The position numbers were made by a program, and so were the translations under genes. From NCBI GenBank assembly GCA_028829895.1, contig CM054181.1, positions 44,694,759 to 44,758,758 on the forward strand: a stretch of DNA of 64,000 nt, read 5' to 3'. This stretch comes from Sinotaia quadrata (Eukaryota; Mollusca; Gastropoda; Architaenioglossa; Viviparidae). A model generated the notes under the pieces. It was not told the DNA's origin and did not search any database. It was given only the letters and a program-made list of their open reading frames with translations. This document shows, in pieces, positions 49,701-59,589 of this stretch (position 1 is its first letter; the number at the start of each line of letters is the position of its first letter).

Positions 49701-52700
49701 TATATTCTTTTTTCAAACTCAATCAAAACTTGTGTATCACAAAAAAAAAATGCATTTATGAGCTTCTGCCAAGCTCAAACAAAAATTGTGTTGGAGAAAT
49801 GAATGCATTTATTGTTTCTCAAAATATTGTATTACATTTTGAGAAAGAATAAATGCATTTAGTCACCTATGATGATTAAATAGATGTATTTTTTTAAAAA
49901 ATCATTCATGCAATTTCAGCCTGCAAATGTGTTTTAATTAATGTTTTAATATATAATATGTATATAATACATAATACATAATAATAATAATAATATATTA
50001 ATATTTAATATGTATATAAAAGGTCACACTAAAAAATTGGAAAAGTTAAAATTTCAAGAAAACATGACATGCACAAAACAGCAAATACTCAACAATTTTT
50101 TTTTAAAAACAAAATTTAACAAATATTTGACTCCAAAAATGTTTGTCTAGGAAACTACCATCAGATGTATGTCTTTCATGAGCCAAGATTAAAATTTTTA
50201 TGGTTACTCTCCAGAGACCCGAAACAAAGATTTAATTAAAGATACATTAATTTTAAATTAAACAAGATAGAGTTCAATGAGTTCACCTAGAATGAAAGAA
50301 AAAGAAAATGATTTTGTAGAGTGTCAGGAAGACTTACGGATGGCAATGACCTACGCTGACTGTTACAATTCCAGCAAAAAGATCCAGATATCGTTTTCCT
50401 GCTGTGTCCCAGAGATATTGCATGAATCCTTGGTGAACATAAAGTGGCTTTTTGTAGTAGGTCAGAATGCCTGGACTTATATTTGATTTCCGTACACGAA
50501 GTACATCATCGATACTTTTGCCCTGAGGTCAGGAGAATAAGAAAATCATTTGTTTAAAGATGCAATGCTTATCAAAAGTGGGCATGCTTTTAAGGATATA
50601 TTCAAATAAATTACTTGCCAAACAATCTAAATTTCACTGGCAGGGGTCCTTTCACCAGCTTTACAAGCTTGTTATATTGTTTACATTTCCACTTCTATAT
50701 TTAAAAATGAAGTTGATATGTGATGCTTATAATTTAAAAATCAGACAAACAGCATATCTTTGTGAAGTGCCCCTCTTAGCTATGAAATGTGTGAAGGTCA
50801 GAACCCTATAACAAACATGCAGCGAATGGGCCCACTAGTTGGTAAATGGATTTTGAACCAGTAACCATTCAGGGAGAAAGGTGGAAGCCAAATGCAATAA
50901 CCATTAATATCTATGAGGCCTGACTAAGTTTCTCTGTCTGCATTTACAAAGACCTGGACAGGTGGAATTAATTAGATTAAATGATTGTGAAGTGTAACCT
51001 GTTAGCCTGCTCATCACAGATCCATACAAGCTTAACTTCATTTCCTCTATCAGAGTTATTTTTTGCACTTGGTCTAATATTAGGTAACTAATGTCTGGTA
51101 TATTCATGTATTTTTCTAGAGTTTTCACAGCCAAGAGGAAGTGTGTAGCTATAAGATAGTGTTGTCTGATTTATTTTTGTTAGCCTGAATGAGGCCCGAT
51201 AGCATGGCCATCATCTTGCCTGTGAAGATGGAGGCAATCTGTGATTCTAAAGCTAGTGTGGTGGTCATAGGGTAGGTAAATCCCTCTCTCAATTTTTCCA
51301 GTAACAAGATCATGAAAGCCATGTATACTTTGATCAGGTCTGAGAAATTGTCCTCTAGGTATTGTAAATAAGGTTGGGAAAGTCATTTTTGCTAAATTTT
51401 ACTAGTGTTCTATCTGTTTGTGGTGGTTTAATTTGCCAGAGTGGTATTTCTGTCAGTTTGTCTGGGAGTGGTTCAGTTATAAGTTTCTTCCCCATCATTG
51501 TTTCTATTTCTCCTATGACGTTTTTAATGGTTGATATTTGGGAGGCGATTATTTTATTGGATACTGTTTGTAGTTTTAAGTGTAGGGTCTGACTCATCAT
51601 TCAATTAGTAGTATCTGAAAGGGATTTTGTCCACTCTCAACTATAACACTGATGTTGGATGTTGACCCAAGGCGATTTTTAGGGCTTTAGCATTAGAGAG
51701 GAGCCTATTCAATAGGGGAGTTCTTAAGTTTAAAAAGAGTGGGGGTATGTACAGCAGCCATGACATCACAAAGGCATGGTAAAGGCTAAGTATCGTTTTA
51801 ACTTTTGCTCTCCAAATGGGTTTAAAAACATGATTTCATGAGGTTTATCCCACTGCTGGCTTATGTTATGCACTGGTTTATATATTCATTCTACTGGCTG
51901 TTGACTTGGAATATAACTTCAAGGAATTTTATACTGGCTTTATTATATTCAATTTCTAGTGCATCTATTTGCAATTTAGGGTAATTTCTTTCCATTTTTG
52001 GTTATGTCTGAAAGATTATGGCTTGCACTTTTATTACTGATAGATTAAACCATTATTTGTGATGATCAGATGAAGACACCACCCAAAAAAGAAAAAGAAA
52101 GAACAATGGGAAAGAACTACATAAAAGAAAGAATGGAGCAAGGAAGGAAGGAAGAAAGGAAAAGGGGAGGGAAAGAAGGGGAGAAAGAAGAGAAAGAAAG
52201 GAAGAAGAAACAGATACAAGGAGTTAGGGAGGCAAGGGAGTAAAGAAGGAAAGGAGGGAGGAGGGGAGAAAGAAAGAAAGGAAAGGGGAAATAGATAAAA
52301 TAAGGAAAAACTAACTTTGTGAGGAGTTGGCTTGAAATCACAGGGTGGCATTTCAGGAAGACCACTGCTGCTCTGAGCGATTTGTTGTGTTGTAATGTTT
52401 GTACATCTCAATACTGCTGAAACATTCATGAAATATATCAATTAAATTATATATCAAAAGCATCCAGATCCTTCAAAGGGAGAAGGGGTGGGGAGAGTAG
52501 GATACAATAGTACTGACTACTGGAAAAAGGTAAGTCAATGTGAGAAAACTAAATCACAGGTCAGGGAGGGGGGAGTGAGGAAGTATGGGCCCCACAATAG
52601 CACAGTCAATAGTCAGCAAACTTAAAAGATATTTTCCTCATATATATATATTGTCCCCTTAGTGCTAATAAAAGCAACTTACAAATATAATGGCACTGCC

Positions 52701-55700
52701 AACTATATATAGAGTGACATATTCAACTGACCCAATATATATAATATACCAGACAAGTGACCCAATATTATACCAAGTGACCCAATATATATATACCAGA
52801 CAAGTGACTCAATATATATACCATACAACTGACCAAATATATATAATATACCAGACAAGTGACCCAATATGCAATGACATTACCAACTGTCCCAGTATAC
52901 TTTGTCAAAGTCGAAGTATTCTAATGGTAGTGGTCTCATTAAAACAGCCAGCCACTCCTTTAGAAAAAAATTAATGAGTTTGTATTTTGTTTTCTTGTCT
53001 GGGGACAAGCTCTTTAATTTTATCATAGTAAGTTAAGTACATACAAGTAAATTGTTAATACTTAATAGCTATATACTAGAATACATGCTATACTAAGTGT
53101 AAGCATTAAAAGTAATACTTGTAGAAACAAATAATAAATTTCAGGAGAAATAAGTCAGCTTAAATGCTTACCAAAAACTGGACATATATTTAAGAATATA
53201 TTCAAATAAATTACCTGCCAAATAAACCAAATGTCACTGTTAAGTGGCTTTTGCCATTAACACGCATTAAAGTTTGAAACATAGTCTTTAAATATCTTCT
53301 TATTTCTAAATGAATAAGATGAATAAAAGTAACTAATGTCTTCTTAGGAGGCTTTATTCAGGAAGAGTTCAACCCTTACTCCATCACTGCCACCACCCCA
53401 AAAAACAAAAAAAAACAAAAAAATATAAAAATATTTTTGAGAGATATGATAAATAGTGTGAATCAGATTTTACTGGCATATATTCCTTAATACTAACCTA
53501 CACAATTTAAGATATAATATGGAAACCTTTCATTTTAAAAATGCTATGAAAATCATTACAAATATGTACATGAATAATGAATGCTGGTTTATACATTACA
53601 ATACATAAGTAAAATATCTTCAGCACTGATCTCCAACATACACTGCAAAGCTTGGTGGTCTTCAGCGCTGAGTTCTAACATACAATGATACAGTATACTA
53701 AAACTCAGCAGTCATTGACACTGAGTTCTAACATACAGTGTACTAAAACTCAGCAGTCATCGGCACTGAGTTCTAACATACAGTGTACTAAAACTCAGCA
53801 GTCGTCAGCACTGAGTTCTAACATACAGTGTACTAAAACGCAGCAGTCATCAGCAGTTCTAACATACAGTGTAAAACTTGGCAGTCTTCAGAATAAATAA
53901 AACATGATGCATTAGGATTACTGATTAATGACAGCATTAGCTTGCATTTTTAATAATAGTATAGTAAATAGTAAATCTTTTTAAAATATAAAAAACTTAA
54001 AATAGTTTAGTAAATCTTTTTAAAATATAAAAAACTTAAAATAGTATAGTAGATCTTTTTAAAATATAAAAAACTTAAAATAGTATAATAAATCTTTTTA
54101 AAATATAAAAAACTTAAAATATTATAGTAAATATTTTTAAAATATAAAAAACTTAAAATAGTTTAGTAGATCTTTTTAAAATATAAAAAACTTAAAATAG
54201 TATAGTAAATATTTTTAAAATATAAAAAATTTAAAATAGTTTAGTAAATCTTTTTAAAATATAAAAAAACTTAAAATAGTATAGTAAATAGTAATTCTTT
54301 TTAAAATACAAAAAACTTATAAAAATAAGTCCCTGATTATAGGAGAATGTGGGGAATGCTTTCCATTACTGCTACAGAAATGGTTTCTGCTCAGTTAAAA
54401 AAGAAATATGTTACCCACTTTCAATCTGCTCATTTGGGTGTATCAACATGTAAAATGTATATATATATGTTATTTGTGACAAACCCTGTCTCAACCTGGT
54501 CATTTGGGTATAAATTATAACAACACAGACAATAGTATACATGTATATATATATAAAACCTACTGTCTCAACCTGGTCATTTGGGTGTATCAGCATAAAC
54601 AGTAAAATACATATATATGATCTACTCTGGTAAAATGAGTATGAACTGGCCAAAGAAGAAATGAGATAAACACTTATACAATACTGAGCGTCTTTCTACA
54701 TAATTTTGACTTTTTATCAGAAGTCACTTCTGTCAGCATTATTCTATGATCTGCTTAAATATTACTGTAAATATTCTTAATCTTATGCTAAATTAGTGAA
54801 ATTTGTATTTTATAAACTTAAACCTAGACATTTTAATACAAAATTATCAAACTATACTCTTAACATACCAAAGATAAATCACTAAAAAGCCTTAGAACTT
54901 GATATATAACCAATCTGGCAATGACAAATTTCTTAGGGGATTTTGATCATAAAGACAAACTGTTGAATTTGTAACCATTCTTTCTCCTATAATTTTCTCA
55001 AAATGGCTTCAGATCAGTGGCATAACCATTGCCCCAGAAGTGTTTGGGAGCCTTTTAACAGAAAGGGTTCAATATTCCAATAAAAAAAGAACTATATTTG
55101 AAATTTGAAAATTATATATATCATTTATATGATCAAGTTTTCATAGGGCACACAGCAAGCTGATTCTCTGTAGAGCAGAGAGTGTATGGGTATGTGGGTG
55201 GGTGCATCTGTGTATGTTTGTGTGGAAGTGCATGTGGAAAATGGGGGGGGGGGGGGGCATTTTAGATTTTTGCAGAGGGGCCTAGCATTTGAAGTTACAC
55301 TACTGTTTTAGGTACATATCAACTTCAAATGCTTTAACTTCCTCAGTTTTAAAGTTAGAGTATGATTGTTTTAACAAATACTAACTTCTATTAAATAAAA
55401 ATAAAATAAAAAGTCAAAATCTACTTTAGGTCTAATTTTGCCAGAGCAAGTTACATATGTTCTCATCTATACTAATCAAGATGGATAGATAGATAGATAT
55501 AAAGAGAGTATATGTGTGTGTTTAAGAAATCATGCCTGTGTGTTTGTATATATATATATAAAAAGAGAGATTAGAGAGAGTTATAGTTTCAGCTTGCTAA
55601 TCATCTGTACTAACTTCTCTACTAGACAAAAACTTGTACTGTTAGTAAGTAATAGTACTTGAATAAGAACTTAACCCTCCCCACTGTCTAGAATACTCTT

Positions 55701-57705
55701 ATAAACTTGTGCTTGTGTTAATGTGATCTGCACTTTATCCTATCTGAGTGACCTAATTTTATAATACATGCCCTGTACTTGAATAAGAACTTAACCCTCC
55801 CCACTGTCTAGAAGTAGAATATTCTTGTGCTTGTGTTAATGTGATCTGTACTTTATCCTATCTAGGTGACCTAGTTTTATAATACATGCCCTGTGTACTG
55901 ATGTAACTGTATGGCAAACACAAAATTATATAAGTGTGGAAGAAAAGAAATACTAGTATGATGCATTCAGCTGCATCTCTATCAAAAAGTATCATTCACT
56001 AAACAATATATGCAGATATTTTAAAGGCAAAAGACACACAAAGACACAGAGAGAAAATCACACATTTACTAGTAAAATCATTTAAAGCGTCACACACATA
56101 CCCACAAAAATAGTGCACCCTTATAATTATATATCATAAATGTCTTACTGAAATTTTTTATAAATGAATAAAGCTCACTTAAACTTAAAGCATGATGAAT
56201 GTGTTTAACAAAAATGGAAAAATAATTCTCAATATTCATGTACAGATAATACAGTTTTAAAAAGATTAAACTAAAAATAGGTTGAGAACTAGCTGAAGCA
56301 ACAGACGAGGAGGTCACAATGAGGAGGTCACATTGAAGAAATCGGGGGGGGGGGGGGGGCTGAGAAAGCAGGATAAGCTGCACCAAACAAGTTTTATTTT
56401 ATAATATTTACCACCATCACCACCCTTCTATATTATAAATATACATAATGCAAAGCTTCTAATGACAAAAGAGTTGCAGCCATTCAAGGCACCCATTCCA
56501 TGCTATCCATACCACACTTTTGTCCTGAAGAGAGACAGCTCAAAATGTATAGCTATTCAAACCATGCTTTTATCACTCAGTGAGTCACAACTCACAATGT
56601 ATAGCTATCCAAACCATGCTTTTATAACTCACTGAATTGCAGCTCACAATATATAGCTATCCATACCACATTTCTGTCACTCACTGATTTTCACAATGTA
56701 GAGCCATCCATACCATGCATTTTTTCACTCACTGAGTTGCAGCTCATAGTGTTCACTTTACATTTTGATATTAAAACTGTTTTAAAATTACTTGCTTTTA
56801 TTTCAATAATATGTAACTAAAAATAAGTCAATAGTCAAAAGTTTTAAAATACTTTAAAATAAATTATGTTGTTATAATAAATCATGCTTGAAAACCTAAA
56901 ATGACTGCAGACAGGTTGCTGATTATTCCTTGCATTTTGTATGCTATTTATTAAACCACTTTAATCATTTGTGTCTTGTTTTTGGGTAGGCAGACTGAAT
57001 AACATTTTGAGTAATGATTTGTATGCATGGACAAAATACTGATCCAGCCCTGAATAAGGTAAATCAGTTTGAAGAGATTGGAACTCTGAGAAAATGCAAT
57101 AAATACACTTTGTTTAAGTTAATTATATCAACTTGTAGTTTCCTTAACACGTGTGCTCTTCCTGTACAATATGTTGTAGAATGTAAAAACTTGATAAATT
57201 CTTAACCTAAGTTAGACGCTGAAAGTGAATGGGATGAACTTCATGAAGTGAAACTAGAAAATTTATCAAGCCGAAATTAATCAGAGAATAAATAACAAGT
57301 AGAGTTTCTATCTCTGAAATCAACAATAAATGTCAGATTTACTTTGCCAGAGAAGTAGCCTACCATATGCCTTAAAAAGCCATGAATATTTAACACGTAC
57401 AAATTTAGCATGGGGCTCCTATGCTCGCGAGGCAACAGGCAACTGCCCAGCGTGCAGTGCAAATGTACTTTTTGAGCTAACACTTTATACTGTGTTACTG
57501 AGCAAGGAATGTTCACTATCGTAAACTGGATTTGCTAATTTCACTGGGTACGAGAGCCTGAGAAGGATGAAAGAGAGCGAGCGAGAGGGAAAACAGAAAG
57601 AGATGCAGTCGAGGAAATCAAGCGAATAAAAGCCTATAGACAGCATCTTTAGACTTTACCGTGACGAGCCAGGCTCGTAATGTTCCAATGTCGCAAACTC
57701 GCCAT
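34616..57705 (-). CDS. AGXT2: Alanine-glyoxylate aminotransferase 2, mitochondrial (complete, 14 exons)
   Basis: Exons in transcript order: 57705-57660, 52416-52316, 50522-50338, 49451-49328, 48686-48592, 47547-47454, 47023-46958, 45117-44986, 41806-41714, 41281-41209, 39480-39332, 37214-37065, 35954-35856, 34720-34616. All introns are GT-AG and phases match, giving 503 residues (human about 514). It is a class-III pyridoxal-phosphate aminotransferase: amino groups pass from alanine to glyoxylate (giving pyruvate and glycine), and in vertebrates also from beta-aminoisobutyrate and dimethylarginines, in the mitochondrial matrix. Visible landmarks: basic leader (1-16), MPPCDF (38-43), NSGSEAN (158-164, cofactor phosphate), YHG (187-189, stacking Tyr/His), CIADEVQTG with Asp311 (pyridine nitrogen), TLAKGIGNG with Lys341 (Schiff base) and FNTFGGNP with Thr370. 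All catalytic residues are present, so it should be active. Paralogy with other class-III enzymes is excluded by MPPCDF and the Cys-x-Cys insertion. Confidence 0.96.
35150..35790. repeat. Degenerate tandem repeat in AGXT2 intron 13
   Basis: Recurring GATTGTAAATGTGTACAGCT with AGAGTTATGACTGTAATGAG and GTATGAACAAACTCAT; three adjacent units near 35460-35640 are close to identical (~57-bp period). Confidence 0.85.
35856..35954 (-). CDS. AGXT2: AGXT2 exon 13
   Basis: Acceptor TGCAG, donor GTAATT; 33 codons: [20 protein letters not shown] then [13 protein letters not shown]. Human has [22 protein letters not shown] at this place. Confidence 0.93.
35955..37064 (-). other. AGXT2 intron 12 (1.1 kb)
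   Basis: AT-rich, GT-AG; no repeat array or other feature seen. Confidence 0.85.
37065..37214 (-). CDS. AGXT2: AGXT2 exon 12
   Basis: Acceptor TACAG, donor GTTGGT; 50 codons in phase 0. [20 protein letters not shown] is nearly identical to human ([20 protein letters not shown]). Confidence 0.96.
37855..38112. repeat. ~58-bp tandem repeat, ~5 copies (AGXT2 intron 11)
   Basis: Unit AATAGAGGGAGATACAGGAC then TATGTTGTTATTATTCATAT and TAATAAAGAT. Confidence 0.85.
38357..38575. repeat. 43-bp tandem repeat, 5 copies (AGXT2 intron 11)
   Basis: Unit TTAGCGCTGTCTTGTATACA then TTAATTGCTTGTGATTAGTA and ATG. Confidence 0.9.
38690..39290. repeat. ~34-50-bp tandem repeat family (AGXT2 intron 11)
   Basis: Unit CTTGACTTATCAGTCTTAAT then GTGCCCCAATTTACT; copies toward the exon-11 donor become degenerate and pyrimidine-rich. 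Confidence 0.85.
39332..39480 (-). CDS. AGXT2: AGXT2 exon 11 (Schiff-base Lys341)
   Basis: Acceptor TTTTAG, donor GTGAGT. Two bases complete Val337, then [20 protein letters not shown] and [20 protein letters not shown]. Lys341 in AKGIGNG is the cofactor-binding lysine; Thr370 in NTFGGNP is the phosphate contact from the neighbouring subunit. Confidence 0.97.
39571..39830. repeat. 33-bp minisatellite, 8 copies (AGXT2 intron 10)
   Basis: Unit GACAGGCATAATATAAATAC then CAGGTTGGAACAT, nearly invariant. Its multiple-of-three period keeps frames open on both strands (e.g. [11 protein letters not shown] repeats); these are not genes. Confidence 0.96.
40012..40440. repeat. 58-bp minisatellite, ~7 copies (AGXT2 intron 10)
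   Basis: Unit AGTACAATTCACTGCCATGT then CTAGTGATACTTTTGATCTC and AGGACATAAAAATAACTC. Confidence 0.92.
41209..41281 (-). CDS. AGXT2: AGXT2 exon 10
   Basis: Acceptor TTTAG, donor GTGAGT. 24 codons plus one base: [18 protein letters not shown] and LMPDI. It continues the IADEVQTGFGR signature. The exon itself starts with GTACAG. Confidence 0.96.
41714..41806 (-). CDS. AGXT2: AGXT2 exon 9 (catalytic Asp311)
   Basis: Acceptor TTTAG, donor GTAAGT; 31 codons from [20 protein letters not shown] to GGVCIADE. Asp311 of IADE pairs with the pyridine nitrogen of the cofactor. Confidence 0.96.
41807..44985 (-). other. AGXT2 intron 8 (3.2 kb)
   Basis: GT-AG intron. Apart from the 52-bp repeat at 44030-44200, a stretch near 42030-43620 has a somewhat more even base composition with short open frames on both strands; it may be an old mobile-element remnant, but I recognise no domain. 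Confidence 0.6.
44030..44200. repeat. 52-bp minisatellite, ~3 copies
   Basis: Unit AACCAAAGACTAATTATCCA then TACATGGAAGCCTTTTGTTA and CCAATACCCAAT. Confidence 0.92.
44986..45117 (-). CDS. AGXT2: AGXT2 exon 8 (Cys-x-Cys insertion)
   Basis: Acceptor TATAG, donor GTCAGT; 44 codons. [20 protein letters not shown] carries the Cys242-x-Cys244...Cys249 cluster that AGXT2 has and most other class-III aminotransferases lack. It ends GAFIAEAIQ, just before the active-site segment. Confidence 0.94.
45118..46957 (-). other. AGXT2 intron 7 (1.84 kb)
   Basis: AT-rich GT-AG intron; no repeat array or element recognised. Confidence 0.8.
46958..47023 (-). CDS. AGXT2: AGXT2 exon 7
   Basis: A 66-base phase-0 exon (acceptor TGCAG, donor GTAAGA) encoding [20 protein letters not shown]. 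It closely follows human [20 protein letters not shown]. Confidence 0.95.
47454..47547 (-). CDS. AGXT2: AGXT2 exon 6 (NGYHG motif)
   Basis: Acceptor TTTCAG, donor GTAAGC. One base completes Arg184, then [20 protein letters not shown] and TPTGFGMQQ. Tyr187-His188-Gly189 is the ring-stacking motif of the family (human AYHG). Confidence 0.95.
47548..48591 (-). other. AGXT2 intron 5 (1.04 kb)
   Basis: AT-rich GT-AG intron with a short (TA)n at 47708-47730 and four CCAG units near 48130; nothing else seen. Confidence 0.8.
48592..48686 (-). CDS. AGXT2: AGXT2 exon 5 (NSGSEAN phosphate-binding loop)
   Basis: Acceptor GGCAG, donor GTAGGT. Residues 153-183 plus two bases of Arg184: [27 protein letters not shown] is the class-III loop that holds the cofactor phosphate. 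Confidence 0.96.
49328..49451 (-). CDS. AGXT2: AGXT2 exon 4
   Basis: Acceptor TTGCAG, donor GTATAA. The first base completes Pro111; then 41 codons including [16 protein letters not shown] and [14 protein letters not shown]. It matches human [23 protein letters not shown]. Confidence 0.95.
50338..50522 (-). CDS. AGXT2: AGXT2 exon 3
   Basis: Acceptor CTCAG, donor GTAAGT; 61 codons plus two bases. It encodes residues 50-111: [20 protein letters not shown], then [19 protein letters not shown], the entrance-loop and dimer-interface block that is almost identical in vertebrate AGXT2 ([16 protein letters not shown]). Confidence 0.96.
51180..51600 (-). pseudogene. Degenerate coding-like segment, possible mobile-element remnant
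   Basis: On the minus strand, overlapping frames give protein-like stretches: [20 protein letters not shown] at the start, [20 protein letters not shown] and [20 protein letters not shown] further on, connected only by frameshifts and stops. It lies in AGXT2 intron 2 on the gene's own strand but is not part of AGXT2. A retroelement gag-like origin is a guess. Confidence 0.3.
52090..52300 (+). repeat. Polypurine tract (GGAA/GAAA-rich)
   Basis: Nearly pure A+G for about 200 bases (uninterrupted at 52141-52210). On the AGXT2 transcript strand it is a C/U-rich tract beginning about 15 bases after the exon-2 donor. Confidence 0.9.
52316..52416 (-). CDS. AGXT2: AGXT2 exon 2 (MPPCDF block)
   Basis: Acceptor TTTCAG just above 52416, donor GTTAGT below 52316. 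It encodes residues 16-49 with the family-typical MPPCDFKP segment (human MPPCDF). An alternative acceptor three bases inside (CAG again) would drop one codon. On the transcribed strand a long pyrimidine-rich tract follows the donor. Confidence 0.85.
52725..52872. repeat. ~25-40-bp tandem repeat
   Basis: Recurring GACCCAATATATATAATATA and CCAGACAAGT. Confidence 0.85.
53629..53885. repeat. 45-bp minisatellite, ~5-6 copies
   Basis: Unit AGCAGTCATCAGCACTGAGT then TCTAACATACAGTGTACTAA and AACTC. Confidence 0.92.
53958..54320. repeat. ~40-bp AT-rich minisatellite, ~9 copies
   Basis: Unit AGTATAGTAAATCTTTTTAA then AATATAAAAAACTTAAAAT; very A/T-rich and regular. Confidence 0.93.
54412..54600. repeat. 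~75-80-bp tandem repeat, 3 copies
   Basis: Each copy contains (T)CTCAACCTGGTCATTTGGGT followed by an ATATATAT stretch. Confidence 0.85.
55655..55895. repeat. ~120-bp tandem duplication
   Basis: Both copies start GTACTTGAATAAGAACTTAA then CCCTCCCCACTGTCTAGAA and end TTTTATAATACATGCCCTGT, with small indels. Confidence 0.92.
56490..56750. repeat. ~60-bp tandem repeat, ~5 copies
   Basis: Unit CACAATGTATAGCTATCCAA then ACCATGCTTTTATCACTCAC and TGAGTTGCAGCT. Confidence 0.88.
57660..57705 (-). CDS. AGXT2: AGXT2 exon 1 (start codon and mitochondrial leader)
   Basis: ATG at 57705-57703 is followed by 15 codons reading [15 protein letters not shown] plus one base, then donor GTAAAG. Basic residues without acidic ones, with alternating hydrophobics, suit a mitochondrial targeting peptide. 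The single leftover base joins exactly with the two leading bases of exon 2 to make Ala16. No homology can prove so short a leader; the call rests on phase, position and composition. Confidence 0.7.
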
Positions 57706-57900
57706 TTCCTTCGTTCCTGCTGTCTGGTTCTAACGACAACCTTCTAGTAAGAAGGCCTTACTGATAACAAGCCAGAATTAACTGGATTGTAACGTTATAA
57801 ATGAAGGAGGTTTTTTTTTTTTTTAACTGCTAGCGGCTGTTTTCTGTAGTCGCGTGGCTCAATTTCAGTCTTAGAGTTTGACCTGAACAGCACTTGATGT
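57706..57900 (-). promoter_or_regulatory. Probable AGXT2 promoter / 5' UTR region
   Basis: This is the sequence immediately upstream of the AGXT2 start codon. It is richer in G+C and CpG than its surroundings. No TATA box is seen at a normal distance. Inferred only from position. Confidence 0.35.
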
Positions 57901-58385
57901 GACCATGACCCACAGATGACATTGGCCCACTTCTTAATTCAGCTGTCAGATGATACCACTTGGAAAGGGAGAGGACTGCTTTGTACTACTAAAAAAATGT
58001 AAATTATAAACCAGATTAAAATTCACAACCTTTGCTACTAGAATGTGAAATCTTGTTTACACAAGAAAAGTTCAGAGTTTACATTAACCAGTAACGACTC
58101 TCCAACTATGTTCTTGAGTCTTGATGTAGGCCCTACATAATTTTGTACAGTGTTAGCGAGCTTTACGACTGCAATTAGAGACCGCACATTAATGGTCTTC
58201 AAAATTTAAAGTTAATTGCTGTCAGTGGTATTTATATGTTGTACCTATTATATAAAATGTGTGATAAATCATGATGTGGAAAAAGTGAGAACCTCTGACC
58301 CACTTTAGATGATGAGAAACACAATTCGCCTGTTCTGTTTAGTCATGGGGAGTAAAAGAATCGCCACTGAAACTGGTTGTTCAGC

Positions 58386-58475
58386 AGTCAATGAGTTAGC
58401 CCTATATGAAATTTCCAGTCAAAAAGTCCTACAATCAAATCTAGTCAATGAGTTAGTCATATATGAAATGTTCAG
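58386..58475. repeat. Tandem duplication, ~58-bp unit, 2 copies
   Basis: Both copies contain AGTCAATGAGTTAG followed by ATATGAAAT; they sit directly left of the hAT-like element. Confidence 0.75.
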
Positions 58476-58490
58476 TTAGACCGACATGTC

Positions 58491-58663
58491 CATGTGGTTC
58501 TCAACCAGAGGAGAATTTTAGGTTTGGGGGCAATTGGGACCACAGACTCAGATTGCATTATTATTTGAGATGCACCTTTTGAGTCAGTCTTCGAAAGGGG
58601 CGAATGACATTCCTTACATATGGTGAAAAGGGTGCATGGGGCAATAAAGGTTGAGAACCACTG
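58491..58663. mobile_element. Short hAT-like non-autonomous element (MITE)
   Basis: The left end reads CATGTGGTTCTCAACC and the right end, reversed, reads CAGTGGTTCTCAACC: near-perfect inverted ends of the kind many hAT elements carry. The element is 173 bases with no coding content. The flanking octamers (GACATGTC at 58483-58490, GTCTAGTC at 58664-58671) match at 5 of 8 positions, as expected for an old 8-bp target duplication. Confidence 0.6.
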
Positions 58664-58802
58664 GTCTAGTCGATATGTTATAAATTATGTCATAGAAATC
58701 GTACAAGCATTTCTAATGCAATCTGGAAAATCCTAAATTAAATACCTTAATTATTTTTACCCATTGTATTTTGATTGAGATGTTCTAATATTTATCTCTG
58801 AA

Positions 58803-59003
<201 letters not shown>

Positions 59004-59387
59004 GTATAACAAGGCTACTCACGGTGGTTTTGCTAAATATTAACTGCTTATTCGTACTGAAATGCAACACATGCCAGTTCTGTGCATTACTTATCTCGAC
59101 TGGCTCTTAGTTTGTTGCTGGGGAGCACGTATTCTCATTAGTCGTGGTATGCACGCTTCCTTGCCTACACTAGCACTTCCAAGTCTTGTTTGCTCGCGAC
59201 TCACAATTTAGAAAAATATTTGCCTTGCGAATATGTGTTAATTAAGAGAAGAATAAAAATTAAAACAAACAATACAAGTTTTGTTTGATTTTCCCCAAAA
59301 ACTCAAGAGTTCTCCATAAAACCCTCCTCTTGCGACCCTACGTCAGATCTCCACCCACCCATCCCTGACCCTAACCTGGGTCCCAAC

Positions 59388-59406
59388 CTGAGATTGGGAA
59401 CCACTG
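59388..59406. mobile_element. Possible right end of a second hAT-like element
   Basis: GATTGGGAACCACTGG is the reverse of CCAGTGGTTCCCAATC, a hAT-type terminal sequence. I found no partner at the left, so only one end is supported. Confidence 0.3.
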
Positions 59407-59589
59407 GCTTACAGTAAATGACGTACAGGTATTAGTTCACATGCTGGAACTGTTCAGTAAACGTGAAAAGGTTTATAGTTTAAACTTAAAGGAACAATTT
59501 TCACAGTCACTTAAATAGGTAAGGGCATTCAGAACTGATGTGTGATCATGGCATTTAGCAAACATTAGATTTATGTAGATTTTTTTAAG

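Larger units (their letters stand above)
52417..57659 (-). other. AGXT2 first intron (5.2 kb), repeat-rich
   Basis: Contains most of the arrays at 52690-56750, poly-G runs (G13 near 55242, G15 near 56345) and short GATA/TA tracts near 55485-55560. No internal exon seen. Confidence 0.7.
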
